The translations under genes were made by a program, and so were the position numbers. A stretch of DNA of 64,000 bases from Parcubacteria group bacterium ADurb.Bin192 (lineage in GTDB: Bacteria > Patescibacteriota > Patescibacteriia > 2-12-FULL-60-25), in NCBI GenBank assembly GCA_002070095.1, contig MWCR01000001.1:1-64000 (forward strand). The letters are read 5' to 3'. Positions 22,493 through 31,549 of the stretch are shown here, in pieces; the stretch's first letter is position 1, and each line of letters begins with the position of its first letter. The notes under the pieces were generated by a model. That model had not been told where the DNA came from and searched no databases. It saw nothing but the letters and a program-made list of their open reading frames with translations.

Positions 22493-24082
22493 ATGATGAA
22501 GAAGTTTTTTGCGGTTTTGATCGCTTGCGCATTGACCATGGGTTGCGGAGGCGAGCCGGACCACACCACTTTGGAATTCTATGAAGGACCGGAGAAGTGC
22601 GTGCCCGGCGAACACAAGGCCTGCTGGTGCGACGGCGTAACGGGTTTCCAGCAGTGCCGCGAAGACGGGATGGCCTTCATGCACTGCCAGTGCCCGCCAA
22701 AGGTGGAGGAGCCGGTAGAAGACGCCGGTACGGAAGCGCCGGAAGAAGCGGGCGCGGATGTCGGAGTAAACTTGCTCCGCGTCTGGCTGGCAGACGAACC
22801 GCAAGGCGGAGAAGTCCGGCCCGGAGAAAAAAACGTCCCGGTTCTAGGGCTGAACCTGCAAGCCCTACAGACCCCAGGCGACGTGAACATCCGAGTCATC
22901 AGCTTGGGTTGCCGAGCCAGCTTGAACGGGCAAGAGTACGCCGACACTGATTGTTGGCGCCGCGTCCGGGAAATCGAAGTCCTGGATGAGGACGGCCGGC
23001 AGATCGCGCCGCCTGATTCACCGGACATGGTGGCCGGAAAAGTCTACCTGCTGGTGGACTACACGGTGAAGCGAGGCGAAACCCGCAATCTGCTGGTGCG
23101 CGCCAGCTTCAACGACGAAGCATCAACCGAAGAACCCTACGACAGGGTGAGCTTCGACCTGGTACCGACCATCAACGCGGACCAAGGTATCGAAACGGAT
23201 GGCACAACGGTGGTCGTGGGTCATGGCTTCGGCCTTGGTCAACAGGGCGACGAACCCAAGGTGGAGTTCAAGATTGTGCCCGAAGACGACACAGAATGTA
23301 CGACCGACGATGATTGCGCGCAGTTCAATACCGCGTGCATGACTTTCGGTTGTTTGCAGGGTCTTTGCTTCGAAACAGAGGACACCTGCGCCGGCACGAG
23401 CGCTGAGTACTGCGAACTGATGACAGGTATCATGGTCTACGGGTACTACGGTTGTTGCGGCACGTTCAGCAAGGGCGACGTCACCCAACTCAAAACGGGT
23501 GATCTCATCAAAGCTAGCGGCAGTGGCAATTACCAGGTCTATTACTACGGCAGTAATGGAAAACGTTACCTGTTTCCTTCCTCCGTGGAACTGGACTCCT
23601 GGTACGCTCCCCTGAACATGAATGGCGTTCCGGTACACGACTCCAACGGGGTCTGCAACAATGTACTGGAAATCCCAGAGGCCCAGCTGGTACAGATCCC
23701 CACCGGAGGAAACGTCACCAAACGTCCCGGTGCCTACAGCACCGGCATCTACGTCGACATGCAGCGCTACGTCGTAGATCACTACCGGATACTGCGGCCC
23801 GTATCACAAGCTGTTCTGGACGAAATCTACGACGGCCCCATGCAAGAGCACGATTTCATCACGCCTGACATGTTCTTCGTGAACTATGTCATGGGTTCGC
23901 CGCTAACCAATGCTAACGAATTCGACCATTTGGTGAAGTACAACACCGCTATGATCGAGGTCGAACTTGGCATCAAGTCCTGCTACCCAGGGACATACGT
24001 ATATTGCGAATGCGGAGATGGCACGCCAAGCCAAACACTCTGCAACGTAAGCTACGAACCGCTGGATTGTGTGTGCAACTAA
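22493..24082 (+). CDS. Cys-rich lipoprotein with the YYY/GKR-FPN domain
   Basis: 529 residues. The signal ends ACALTMGCGG, a lipobox-like site with Cys at about 18. Residues 30-60 carry a CVPGEHKACWCDGVTG motif; residues 75-250 form a beta-rich domain (VNLLRVWLADEP...VLVDYTVKRGET); residues 255-300 hold CTTDDDCAQFNTACM...GLC, a pattern common in Myxococcota surface lipoproteins. Residues 330-480 contain the domain shared with 14827 and 16311 (GDLIKASGSG, VYYYGSNGKRYLFPS, GGNVTKRPG, FFVNYVMGSP). A Cys-rich tail (CYPGTYVYCECGDG) repeats the N-terminal Cys module. SD-led (AAGGAG) and GC-rich. It may be a recent fusion between imported lipoprotein modules and a native domain. Confidence 0.7.
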   Translation: MMKKFFAVLIACALTMGCGGEPDHTTLEFYEGPEKCVPGEHKACWCDGVTGFQQCREDGMAFMHCQCPPKVEEPVEDAGTEAPEEAGADVGVNLLRVWLADEPQGGEVRPGEKNVPVLGLNLQALQTPGDVNIRVISLGCRASLNGQEYADTDCWRRVREIEVLDEDGRQIAPPDSPDMVAGKVYLLVDYTVKRGETRNLLVRASFNDEASTEEPYDRVSFDLVPTINADQGIETDGTTVVVGHGFGLGQQGDEPKVEFKIVPEDDTECTTDDDCAQFNTACMTFGCLQGLCFETEDTCAGTSAEYCELMTGIMVYGYYGCCGTFSKGDVTQLKTGDLIKASGSGNYQVYYYGSNGKRYLFPSSVELDSWYAPLNMNGVPVHDSNGVCNNVLEIPEAQLVQIPTGGNVTKRPGAYSTGIYVDMQRYVVDHYRILRPVSQAVLDEIYDGPMQEHDFITPDMFFVNYVMGSPLTNANEFDHLVKYNTAMIEVELGIKSCYPGTYVYCECGDGTPSQTLCNVSYEPLDCVCN

Positions 24083-24184
24083 TCCTTCCCCCACCCGCGC
24101 CCCACAGCGCGCGGCCTGCTTCCCGACACACTTCGTCGGGTCCCTCAAAAAGCATGATTCCATCGTGCTTTCCGAGGGCCATAC

Positions 24185-24204
24185 AAGACGCTCCGGCGTC
24201 TTTT
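24185..24204 (+). terminator. Terminator after the lipoprotein gene
   Basis: AAGACGC-TCCG-GCGTCTT followed by TT. Moderate T-run. Confidence 0.6.
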
Positions 24205-24306
24205 ATGTTGCCCGGGTTCTATTTATCCGGCGTCTGGACTATAATCATGATAATGAGAGTAATCCTGAATTAATAATTTTATAATTTATATTTGATAATT
24301 AATCCT

Positions 24307-25224
24307 ATGTTGGTTCCCGCCATAAAAATCCTCAAAAAAGCCCGGGCCGGACATTACGCCATTCCGGCTTTTAACATTAATAATCTGGAAGCCTTGAAAG
24401 CCATCATGGCGGCGGCCGTCAAACTGCGTTCACCGCTGATCGTGCAAACTTCGGAAGGCGCCATTGAATACGCGGGCCTGGATTATTTAATTGCCATGGT
24501 TAAAGTGGCGGCCAAAGCTCCCGTCCCTATCGCCCTACATGTAGATCATGGCAAAGATTTGAAACTTATTAAACAGGCCATCCAACAAGGCTATACCAGC
24601 GTCATGTTTGACGGTTCAGCCTTGCCGCTCAAAGAGAATATCGCCAAGACCAAACAGGTGGTTAAATGGGCCAGAGCCAAAAAAGTGAGCGTGGAAGCGG
24701 AAATCGGGGCCATCGCGGGCATTGAAGATTTTGTGAGCGTGGCCGAAAAAGACGCGCATCTGACCAATCCTGAACAAGCGGCCTCGTTCGTCAAACAAAC
24801 CGGTTGCGATTCTTTGGCTGTGGCTATTGGCACAGCGCATGGCGCTTACAAATTCAAAGGTGAAACCCATTTGGATATTGAACGGCTGAAAAAAATTGCC
24901 AAACTGGTCACAATCCCGATTGTTTTGCACGGCGCGTCCGGGGTTTTGGAAGACGTAGTCAAGCTGGCTGAATATCACGGTGCCAAACTGGGTGAAGCGC
25001 GCGGGGTATTGGATGCGGATATCAAGCAGGCTATAAAACACGGAGTTAGCAAAGTAAACATTGATACGGACCTGCGTATTGCTTTTACCGCCGGCGTGCG
25101 CGAAGCCGTGGATCAGATGAAAGACGTGATAGATCCGCGCAAACTGTTACAGCCGGCCAATGAGCTGATGACAGAAGTGGCTGTCCGTAAGATTATGCTG
25201 TTTAAGAGCGAGGGTAAAGCGTAA
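24307..25224 (+). CDS. Class II fructose-bisphosphate aldolase
   Basis: 305 residues from ATG 24307, with GATAAT seven bases upstream and no Shine-Dalgarno. Zinc-site and active-site blocks are ALHVDHGKD (H-x-D-H), AEIGAIAGIED, AIGTAHGAYK, IVLHGASG and VNIDTDLR. The enzyme cleaves fructose-1,6-bisphosphate to glyceraldehyde-3-P and dihydroxyacetone-P. The short length and sequence around the active site fit the tagatose/fructose-bisphosphate aldolase (class IIB) group, so another ketose bisphosphate is possible. It is a one-gene unit with a terminator at 25274-25302 and sits within the wider sugar-phosphate region. Confidence 0.93.
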   Translation: MLVPAIKILKKARAGHYAIPAFNINNLEALKAIMAAAVKLRSPLIVQTSEGAIEYAGLDYLIAMVKVAAKAPVPIALHVDHGKDLKLIKQAIQQGYTSVMFDGSALPLKENIAKTKQVVKWARAKKVSVEAEIGAIAGIEDFVSVAEKDAHLTNPEQAASFVKQTGCDSLAVAIGTAHGAYKFKGETHLDIERLKKIAKLVTIPIVLHGASGVLEDVVKLAEYHGAKLGEARGVLDADIKQAIKHGVSKVNIDTDLRIAFTAGVREAVDQMKDVIDPRKLLQPANELMTEVAVRKIMLFKSEGKA

Positions 25225-25273
25225 ACAGGCCAAATTTTAAAATCAAAATTAAAAAATAATAAATTAATAGTTG

Positions 25274-25302
25274 AGACTAAAGAAATTTCTTTGGTCTTTT
25301 TT
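25274..25302 (+). terminator. Terminator after the aldolase gene
   Basis: AGACTAAAGA-AATT-TCTTTGGTCT stem with one T-G pair, followed by TTTTT. Confidence 0.8.
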
Positions 25303-25326
25303 GATTGTTTTTTGTCTCGGCCAGGC

Positions 25327-25355
25327 TTGACAAAAGGCCTTTAAACTGCCAAGTT
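25327..25355 (+). promoter_or_regulatory. Probable promoter of the 25386-27112 gene pair
   Basis: TTGACA (25327-25332), 17-base spacer ending CTGC, CAAGTT (25350-25355). The -35 and spacing are good; the -10 is weak. Confidence 0.5.
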
Positions 25356-25385
25356 TAGTTCACTCAACAGGCAAAGGAGGATGCC

Positions 25386-26330
25386 ATGTTCGTTCCTGTA
25401 ACATACCCCCAAAACGCCACAGACGAGCAGCTTCAAGCCCAAGAACAACAGTTCTTCGCTACCACCCTGGATTGCCAGATTCTGGCTGAAGTATGGGAGG
25501 CGTTGGCTAGCCAACCGCCGCTTTGGTGCTCGCCGGAAGTCCAGTTGCAAGACTGGAGCATAGCCGAGCGCATGCAAGAGCTGGCCCGGCGACCGGACGT
25601 GCGCCTGACCATCATGCTGAAAGGCGTGGTGGCCGGGCTGCCGCCCAAAACCACCCGTGCCATGCCCCCGCAGTTCCAGGCCGACTTCCTGGACCAGGTA
25701 CGGCAAAACGGTGAAAAATCAGCCGGCGAGCAGATAGGGCACTTTGGCTACGCCACGCTCATGATCCATACGGATCGCGTGAAGCGCGTGCATCAACTGC
25801 TCTTGAGATTGAACTGGGAAGATGACACGCCCGCCACCAAGAGCCTGATCGCCACGCTGATCAGTTCGGCACTGGCCACTGACCGTGAGTACCACGAGAG
25901 CGGCCAAGACAAAACGCACACGCCGCCCATCACGGCTCACGATTTGCTGTCAGCCTTGAACCCTCTGGACTATGTCACGCATGTGAGCCGCGAAGAGCTG
26001 GCCGAGATCATGCGGCGCAGACTGGAGTACGAAATCAAGCACCAGCCCCACCCGGCCGAAGAAGAACTCGAGTTCATCACGGTTGACGGTCTGTGCCGCC
26101 AGATGCCGACCAAATGCCTGCGACCGGCCGTGGAGCTGATCTTCGATCGCCTGGGTTACCCCAAGCCCGAGACAGCAAGCCAAGCGCCGGCTGACAACGG
26201 CCCGGCAACCCAAATCCCGGATGACGGGGAAACGGCCTTGGAGAGTGAACTGCCGGAATTCCATCTGGACCGGGATGAGAGCGACAGCCCTCCGATCTTG
26301 GATGAACCGGGACACTCCCCAAAAGCGTAG
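25386..26330 (+). CDS. Protein of unknown function, 314 aa
   Basis: Not recognised. The start is fixed by AAAGGAGG eight bases before ATG 25386. The protein is helical and soluble: residues 10-100 (QLQAQEQQFFATTLDCQILAE and following), residues 150-235 with DHDLLSALNPLDYVTHVSREELAEIMRRRL-like helices, then a Pro/Glu/Asp-rich tail (from about residue 258). A block near 240-257 (CLRPAVELIFDRLGYPKP) looks like a short recurrent helix also seen at the end of the helical region of its neighbour. GC-rich and SD-led. The next gene follows after a hairpin (GGCGTCCT/AGGACGCC, 26332-26372) with no T-run, which may set their ratio. Confidence 0.6.
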   Translation: MFVPVTYPQNATDEQLQAQEQQFFATTLDCQILAEVWEALASQPPLWCSPEVQLQDWSIAERMQELARRPDVRLTIMLKGVVAGLPPKTTRAMPPQFQADFLDQVRQNGEKSAGEQIGHFGYATLMIHTDRVKRVHQLLLRLNWEDDTPATKSLIATLISSALATDREYHESGQDKTHTPPITAHDLLSALNPLDYVTHVSREELAEIMRRRLEYEIKHQPHPAEEELEFITVDGLCRQMPTKCLRPAVELIFDRLGYPKPETASQAPADNGPATQIPDDGETALESELPEFHLDRDESDSPPILDEPGHSPKA

Positions 26331-26398
26331 AGGCGTCCTCATCAAACAGCGATAAGGACGCCGCTCATCCCAAATCACCCGTGCGCCCGGGCCGTTCC

Positions 26399-27112
26399 AT
26401 GGCCAACATCTTCGGCAAAGATCTGATCCAACCACCTTCAACGCTGCCGGCACCGGCTGATCCGGAAATCGAAGATGTGCTGGCACAGATCAAGCCCATG
26501 GATGAACCGGCCGAAGACTTCGGTCCGCCCGAACCATCAACCACCATCGTCATCGCCGAAGAAGACATGGAAGATGATTTCCTGGAACCCGAACAAGGCT
26601 CGGAACCGGCCGGCCCCAAGGCTATCACCGGCGTGCTGATCACGGGCCGGCAGGACGGCCTGTTCGCGGCTTTTGATGAGCCGCCGGCTCCGCCTCCTCT
26701 CCCTCCGGTCGAGACCTCGCCCAGCTCCGGCAAGTCCATGGACGACCTGGAACGGGAAGCTATCACCGAAGGGCTGTCCAAACTGGGCTTCAAGATCGAG
26801 GTGGGAGCCAAGTTCACCAACCAGGATTGGAAAGATCTGCGCCAGCTCCTCTTGGAGCGCCGATGGATCACCGACCTGCCGCGTCTGGTGCAGGCCATCC
26901 ACCTGATCCTGTCGATCTCGTCGCACGTCACAAAGGGCCGCACTTCTTTCTCTCAGCAAGAACGGCGCAACCCCATGTTCCTGGCTTCCAAACTCATGGA
27001 AAGGCTGCGCGACATGGATCTCGACAGCATTGTCGAGGAACTGACTCCGCACCTGCCATCCTTGCCTGAACGGCTGCCGCCCAAGCCGCCGCCCCTGCCG
27101 AAAAAGCCCTGA
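26399..27112 (+). CDS. Protein of unknown function, 237 aa, acidic/Pro-rich N-terminus
   Basis: Start uncertain: ATG 26399 is chosen, with GTG 26381 possible; neither has a good Shine-Dalgarno. Residues 1-110 are acidic and Pro-rich, probably disordered, with EPPAPPPLPPVETSP. Residues 120-235 are a compact helical domain (LEREAITEGLSKLGFKIEVG, DWKDLRQLLLERRWI, LVQAIHLILSISSHV, KLMERLRDMDLDSIVEELTPHLP) ending in a Pro/Lys tail. No family recognised. It follows the 25386 gene in another frame and shares its transcript. A terminator follows at once. Confidence 0.55.
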   Translation: MANIFGKDLIQPPSTLPAPADPEIEDVLAQIKPMDEPAEDFGPPEPSTTIVIAEEDMEDDFLEPEQGSEPAGPKAITGVLITGRQDGLFAAFDEPPAPPPLPPVETSPSSGKSMDDLEREAITEGLSKLGFKIEVGAKFTNQDWKDLRQLLLERRWITDLPRLVQAIHLILSISSHVTKGRTSFSQQERRNPMFLASKLMERLRDMDLDSIVEELTPHLPSLPERLPPKPPPLPKKP

Positions 27113-27139
27113 ACCACTACGGTCCAGGGCAATTTTTAT
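27106..27139 (+). terminator. Terminator after the 26399 gene
   Basis: GCCCTG with CAGGGC around a 13-base loop that can pair further (CC..GG), followed by AATTTTTA; it overlaps the stop codon region. Confidence 0.65.
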
Positions 27140-27160
27140 CTAACTGAAAAAATCCGATCC

Positions 27161-28894
27161 CTACCAGCTCCCTCCGCCTCCACCGCCGCCTCCACCGCCG
27201 GAACCTCCTCCAGAAAAACCTGATCCTCCGCTGCCCGAGGAACTGGGCGGGTTATAAGCGGTGGATGCGGTCTGGGTATGCATGGTTGACATGGCACTGG
27301 CCAAACCTACGGCCGTCAAACTACTGACATCGCCTTCAGCCCATTCCGGCGGACGCATTTGCAAATCCTTAAATTGTTCAGCCCATTCTTTTTCCACACC
27401 CAGAGCAATAGCCGCCGGTAAAAATTCCATAAATTGTTCGGGTGTGCGTGCCGGAGCATTATGAAACTTCAATCTCTCCTCTTCGGTCACGCTTAAAAAC
27501 CATTTGAAACCCTTAACCTTGGCCACCAGCTTGGTTCCTTCCAAGGTTCTTTTGGGCATAAACCAGCCAAAAACCGCAATGATAACGCCCGTGGCAAAAG
27601 CAGCCAAAGTGCCGATGGGAGCCATACCGGCCGCCACTCTAACGATGACAAAGCCTAAAATCGCGGCCGCCACATACAATGACCGGACAACATAAGGATT
27701 GGCCGCGAATATATGCTCCTGTTCCAAAACCTTGGAAGCTTTTCTGGTGGCCGACTGCACATCTTTATAAAAATCATTGGCCTTTAAATCATCAATGGTC
27801 GATTTTTGCCTTTTACCATGATTAAACAACCCGTCCCAAAGGATCTGTTCCCAAGGCAAAGCTTTTTCGGCTGGTTTATTTTTTTGAATAAAAGTATATT
27901 CATTCTTATCCGAAAACAAACCTTTCTTGACCTTGTATTCAATATGCAAATAACCCTGGCGAGCCATCTCTATAATAGTGGCCGTGATGCCGCGCGAGGG
28001 AATAACTCCGTTGCCCAAAGCTCCGGACAAAACCAAAGGGGAAAAACCCCGGGGCGCGTCATATTCGGGAATCACAATTTCCGGTTCCGGATCCTTGCCT
28101 TTGGTAAACCATAAATAGAGCATGGCCAGCAAGTCCAGCAAAGGAGCCAGCAAAATGATATTGTCCCATAAAATTCTAAACAGCATCTGACCTGTAGTTT
28201 CCTTGGCGATCAGACCGGGAGGAAAACCAAAAACCACGGTTAAACCCTCTTGCTTGTTCAAAACCCTGTCCGAAGTGACATTCAGACCTCCGTTTAAAGG
28301 CGAAAGCCGGCATTCCGCTGCCGTGGAACCAAAGGGGCCCGTAAAACAAGCAAACATCAGATTCTGATCCTGATCTCCCAAAGGCGATTTTAATTGAAAA
28401 GAAGCGTTTTCAATTTTTACCGGCCATTCATTACCCGTGACGTTCCAATATAATTCCGAGTGGCCGTCTTTAAAGAAATTAACCGCCTGACGAGTTTTAT
28501 ATTTAATGGAATACACGTGCTTACCCGTGATGGTTGTTTCAGCCCGGCCTATTTTCAGCATCAGGTTATTCCCCTGCCTGGATTTTTCGTATTTTTCAGC
28601 CTGTCCATCGCGAGCAACCGATAAAATCTCATAATGTAAACTGTAATTATAACCATCTCTGATATAGGATTCGGGAATATAACGATAAATACCGTGCTTT
28701 TCCGCTTGACCAAAGTCGTACTCGATATTTTCCGTAATAACCAACCGCCTGTCTGCGGTCAATTCGGCTGTGACTTCAAAATTACGTATAACTTCCTGAT
28801 TCAAGCTGATGGTGGTTTGACCTTCGAGTACCTGCGCTCCGGCCATGGCCGGCAAGCCCAATAAAACCAAAATTAATCCTAAAATTTTATTCAT
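27161..28894 (-). CDS. DUF2207 membrane protein with Gly-rich tail
   Basis: 577 residues. Signal peptide to about 20 (LGLILVLLGLPAMAGA). Residues 35-200 are the extracytoplasmic beta domain typical of DUF2207 (VTENIEYDFG, HGIYRYIPESY). A membrane helix near 240-262 (IILLAPLLDLLAMLYLWFT), a cytoplasmic winged-helix-like part (about 285-390), then two more helices near 405-445, and a tail ending in FSGGGSGGGGGGGGGGSW-like repeats. The family is widespread in bacteria and archaea without known biochemistry; a membrane-quality or surface role is conjecture. It is a single gene convergent with 26399 and flanked upstream by a repeat island. Confidence 0.85.
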   Translation of the reverse strand: MNKILGLILVLLGLPAMAGAQVLEGQTTISLNQEVIRNFEVTAELTADRRLVITENIEYDFGQAEKHGIYRYIPESYIRDGYNYSLHYEILSVARDGQAEKYEKSRQGNNLMLKIGRAETTITGKHVYSIKYKTRQAVNFFKDGHSELYWNVTGNEWPVKIENASFQLKSPLGDQDQNLMFACFTGPFGSTAAECRLSPLNGGLNVTSDRVLNKQEGLTVVFGFPPGLIAKETTGQMLFRILWDNIILLAPLLDLLAMLYLWFTKGKDPEPEIVIPEYDAPRGFSPLVLSGALGNGVIPSRGITATIIEMARQGYLHIEYKVKKGLFSDKNEYTFIQKNKPAEKALPWEQILWDGLFNHGKRQKSTIDDLKANDFYKDVQSATRKASKVLEQEHIFAANPYVVRSLYVAAAILGFVIVRVAAGMAPIGTLAAFATGVIIAVFGWFMPKRTLEGTKLVAKVKGFKWFLSVTEEERLKFHNAPARTPEQFMEFLPAAIALGVEKEWAEQFKDLQMRPPEWAEGDVSSLTAVGLASAMSTMHTQTASTAYNPPSSSGSGGSGFSGGGSGGGGGGGGGGSW

Positions 28895-28929
28895 ATTGCC
28901 AAAACTGTATCAAGACCGCCCGCGGACGT

Positions 28930-29475
28930 CCATTGCATGTAGCACACAACATGTTACATGTAACATGTAACATGTAACATCAAACGTCGCACGTCCTGCG
29001 TCAAAAAAACATTATGTCATTGCGAGCGGAGCATGAGCGGTGCGCGGTAATCTCGCTAATAAGCCCGTCGTCTAAGCAGATTAGCATGGGACTCGGTCAC
29101 CAGCGCCAGTTCCTCCATTGGCACTCAGAATAACAAAGCGACCTCGTAGTAACGAGGTTGAGTGATGAAATCCTGAACTAAATTCAGGATGACGTTGGGA
29201 TGGCGATTAATAGATTGCCACGGTACGGAGTTCGCGAACACCGTGCCGAGTCATTCGTCGAACTTATTCCTCGCAATGACAATGTTGGTTTTGACGTGGG
29301 GATGTCGACATTCCGCGGGACATTGTTACATGCTACATGCTACATGCTACATGCTACATGCTACATGCTATATGTTACATGTTACATGTTACATGCTACA
29401 TGCTACATGTTTCGTGACGTAGGACGCGGGACGTGCGACGAGCGATGTCATGTAAACGAGGGACGCTGGATACGG
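28930..29475. repeat. Composite repeat island with the longest 7-base tandem tract
   Basis: No gene in about 550 bases. 28936-28981: CATGTAA heptamers. 28984-29003: ACGTCC units. 29012-29281: an element bounded by GTCATTGCGAG and its inverse CTCGCAATGAC, interrupted by other repeats including GATCCTGAACT...TTCAGGATGAC (29168-29193). 29325-29410: about twelve ACATGCT/ACATGTT units in tandem. 29411-29480: ACGTAGG, ACGCGGG, ACGTGCG, ACGAGCG units running up to the promoter of the next gene. Confidence 0.85.
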
Positions 29476-29482
29476 GACGTGT

Positions 29483-29488
29483 TATAAT
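29483..29488 (+). promoter_or_regulatory. -10 box of the PfkB/BASS operon
   Basis: TATAAT seven bases before ATG 29496, directly after the repeat island. A GGAGG at 29511 is internal to the gene and points to an out-of-frame ATG. Confidence 0.6.
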
Positions 29489-29495
29489 ATATAAG

Positions 29496-30512
29496 ATGCT
29501 TAAAATAATTGGAGGTTTTGATGTCTGCGCCATCGGCGCGGGCACGCGCGACGTCTTTATCAAAAGTACGCATTTTGAAAGAACCCCGGATGCTGACGCA
29601 CCGGACGGTTTTAACGCTTGTTTTCCGATGGGCGCAAAAATAGCTTTAGATGAAGTAATTTTTGAAACCGGCGGCGGAGCCACCAACGCGGCCGTAACTT
29701 TACGGCGTTTTGGTTTAAAAACAACCTGCGTCTGCAGTTTGGGCCAAGATCAAAACGCGCAGGACGTGATCCGGGTTTTAAAAGATAACCGTGTTGATAC
29801 ACGGGGCATTCAAATAAAATCCGATTTCAAAACAGCTTATTCCATTATTTTATTGGCGGGTTCAGGCCAGCGCAGTATTTTGGTCTATCGAGGGGCGGCC
29901 AATAAATTAAACCTTCAGCAGTTGCCGTGGTCAAAAATCCGCAGCCGCTGGACGTATCTGACCTCTCTGGGCGGAGATCTCAAAAAAAATAAAGATATCA
30001 TCAATCATACCCGGCGGCTGAATAGCAAACTAGCCTGGAACCCGGGCAACAATGAACTGCGCCTGGGTTTAGCCAAGCTTAAACCGCTGATACAACAAAC
30101 GCACATCTTGATTTTGAATCGCGAAGAAAGCGCCATGCTGGCCGCCACCGGCCCTTCAAATTTGAATAAAATAGTCAAAACTTTGGGGCAATTACCGATT
30201 GCGGCCTTGGTGATCACGGATGGCAAGAAAGGCGCTTATGTTTATGATGTTCAGAACAGAGAATTCCTGTTCAGTCCGGCCCTGCCCGGAAAACGGATTA
30301 ATACCACGGGCGCGGGCGATGCTTTTGGCAGTGGTTTCACGGCCGGCTACATAAAAACTCAAGACTGTTCCGTGGGTTTGCGCACCGGCATGCTTAACAG
30401 CTTGGGTGTGATTACTCACATGGGCGCCAAGGCGGGCATTCTTAAGCAATACCCGTCAGACAGCCAAATGAAAAAAGTCAAAATCAAGTATTTGAAAATA
30501 AGCGGCAAGTAA
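29496..30512 (+). CDS. PfkB/ribokinase-family carbohydrate kinase
   Basis: 338 residues from ATG 29496, chosen because of the adjacent TATAAT. Signatures: FETGGGATNAAVTLRRFGLK (residues 55-75) and NTTGAGDAFGSGFTAGY (around 270), with the catalytic Asp in GAGD. The N-terminus has an insertion (STHFERTPDADAPDGFNACFPMG) before the first motif, in the same place as the Cys-rich insertion of the 21022-21996 paralog. It phosphorylates an unidentified sugar or nucleoside. The BASS transporter gene starts four bases after its stop, so uptake and phosphorylation of one compound is a reasonable idea, not proven. Confidence 0.87.
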   Translation: MLKIIGGFDVCAIGAGTRDVFIKSTHFERTPDADAPDGFNACFPMGAKIALDEVIFETGGGATNAAVTLRRFGLKTTCVCSLGQDQNAQDVIRVLKDNRVDTRGIQIKSDFKTAYSIILLAGSGQRSILVYRGAANKLNLQQLPWSKIRSRWTYLTSLGGDLKKNKDIINHTRRLNSKLAWNPGNNELRLGLAKLKPLIQQTHILILNREESAMLAATGPSNLNKIVKTLGQLPIAALVITDGKKGAYVYDVQNREFLFSPALPGKRINTTGAGDAFGSGFTAGYIKTQDCSVGLRTGMLNSLGVITHMGAKAGILKQYPSDSQMKKVKIKYLKISGK

Positions 30513-30516
30513 ACGT

Positions 30517-31500
30517 ATGCGCATCTGGCAAAAACTAAGGCAGGTCTTTGCTGAAAATCAAATCATGATCGTTCTGATCGGTATCGTGGCCGGTTTGTTA
30601 TTGCCCGATATCTTCAGACCCCTCTCCCCGTACGGCACCTACATGCTCATGCTGATTTTTTTCGCGTCGAGCTTGCGCCTTAACCTGCTGGAACTTTTGG
30701 GGTATGCCAAAGACTGGAAAATGCTGCTCCTATCCGGAGGTTTCATGTTGGTTTTTTTACCCTTGGCCATGTGGCTGCCGCCGCAAATCTTTGCGCCCGA
30801 CTGGGCTTTGGCTTTTTTAATCATGGGAGCCATGCCCACGGGCATGACCATCGCACTGATCGCGGATTTATTTGGAGGTAAAACATCATTGGCCTTGGTG
30901 GTTACGGCCGTCACCTCCCTGCTCGCGCCTCTGACCATTCCGGTTATTTTTTGGCTGGCCATCGGCCGAGTGGTACCCGTACCCATCCTGACATTGTTCG
31001 CCAATCTTTTTATCACGATCGTCATACCATTTATCCTGGCCGCTTTGTTACAACGACGCGCCCCCAAAACCGTGGCCAAATACGACGCCTGGTGGCGCAA
31101 TCTTTCTGTTTGGACATTCGGATTGCTGATAGCCGCCATTGTGGGCGATACCACGGGCCAGGAAACCATTGTGCTGACGGTCCGCGACGTAGGCTTGGTG
31201 ATTGTCATGCTCATCTACATCGGGGGCCTGACCGCCTTGGCGTATATGATGGCTTGGTGGCGCACCAATGCGGAAAAAGCCACTTTAGCCTTGTGCATGG
31301 TCTACTTGAATAATACACTGGCCCTGTACATTGCCAATCGATATTTTTTCAACGGCCGGCTTATGACCCAATTGGTGATTTTGCTATTGGTGATCAACGT
31401 CCTATTACCGCCCTTCAGATGGATCGCGGCCTATGCCTCACACCAAGATGAAAAAATGGGCATCAAGCCAACCAAAACCAAAAAAATCCGCATCTTCTAG
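30517..31500 (+). CDS. BASS-family (bile acid:Na+ symporter superfamily) transporter
   Basis: 327 residues, nine or ten hydrophobic helices. Helices such as MIVLIGIVAGLLLPDIF, MLMLIFFASSLRLNL and the LIMGAMPTGMTIALIADLFGG segment match the BASS/ACR3 fold with its crossing helices. Members move organic acids, bile acids or arsenite with sodium; no residue here identifies the substrate. It follows a PfkB kinase by four bases and is likely co-expressed with it. The tail is basic (KPTKTKKIR), placing the C-terminus inside. Confidence 0.75.
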   Translation: MRIWQKLRQVFAENQIMIVLIGIVAGLLLPDIFRPLSPYGTYMLMLIFFASSLRLNLLELLGYAKDWKMLLLSGGFMLVFLPLAMWLPPQIFAPDWALAFLIMGAMPTGMTIALIADLFGGKTSLALVVTAVTSLLAPLTIPVIFWLAIGRVVPVPILTLFANLFITIVIPFILAALLQRRAPKTVAKYDAWWRNLSVWTFGLLIAAIVGDTTGQETIVLTVRDVGLVIVMLIYIGGLTALAYMMAWWRTNAEKATLALCMVYLNNTLALYIANRYFFNGRLMTQLVILLLVINVLLPPFRWIAAYASHQDEKMGIKPTKTKKIRIF

Positions 31501-31549
31501 CTCACACAAAACTTTTCCTGCATTAAATAATTCATAATTTATAATTGAT

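Noticed and set aside
29325-29410. CRISPR-like array
   Set aside because: The units are contiguous 7-mers with no spacers and no cas genes are present.
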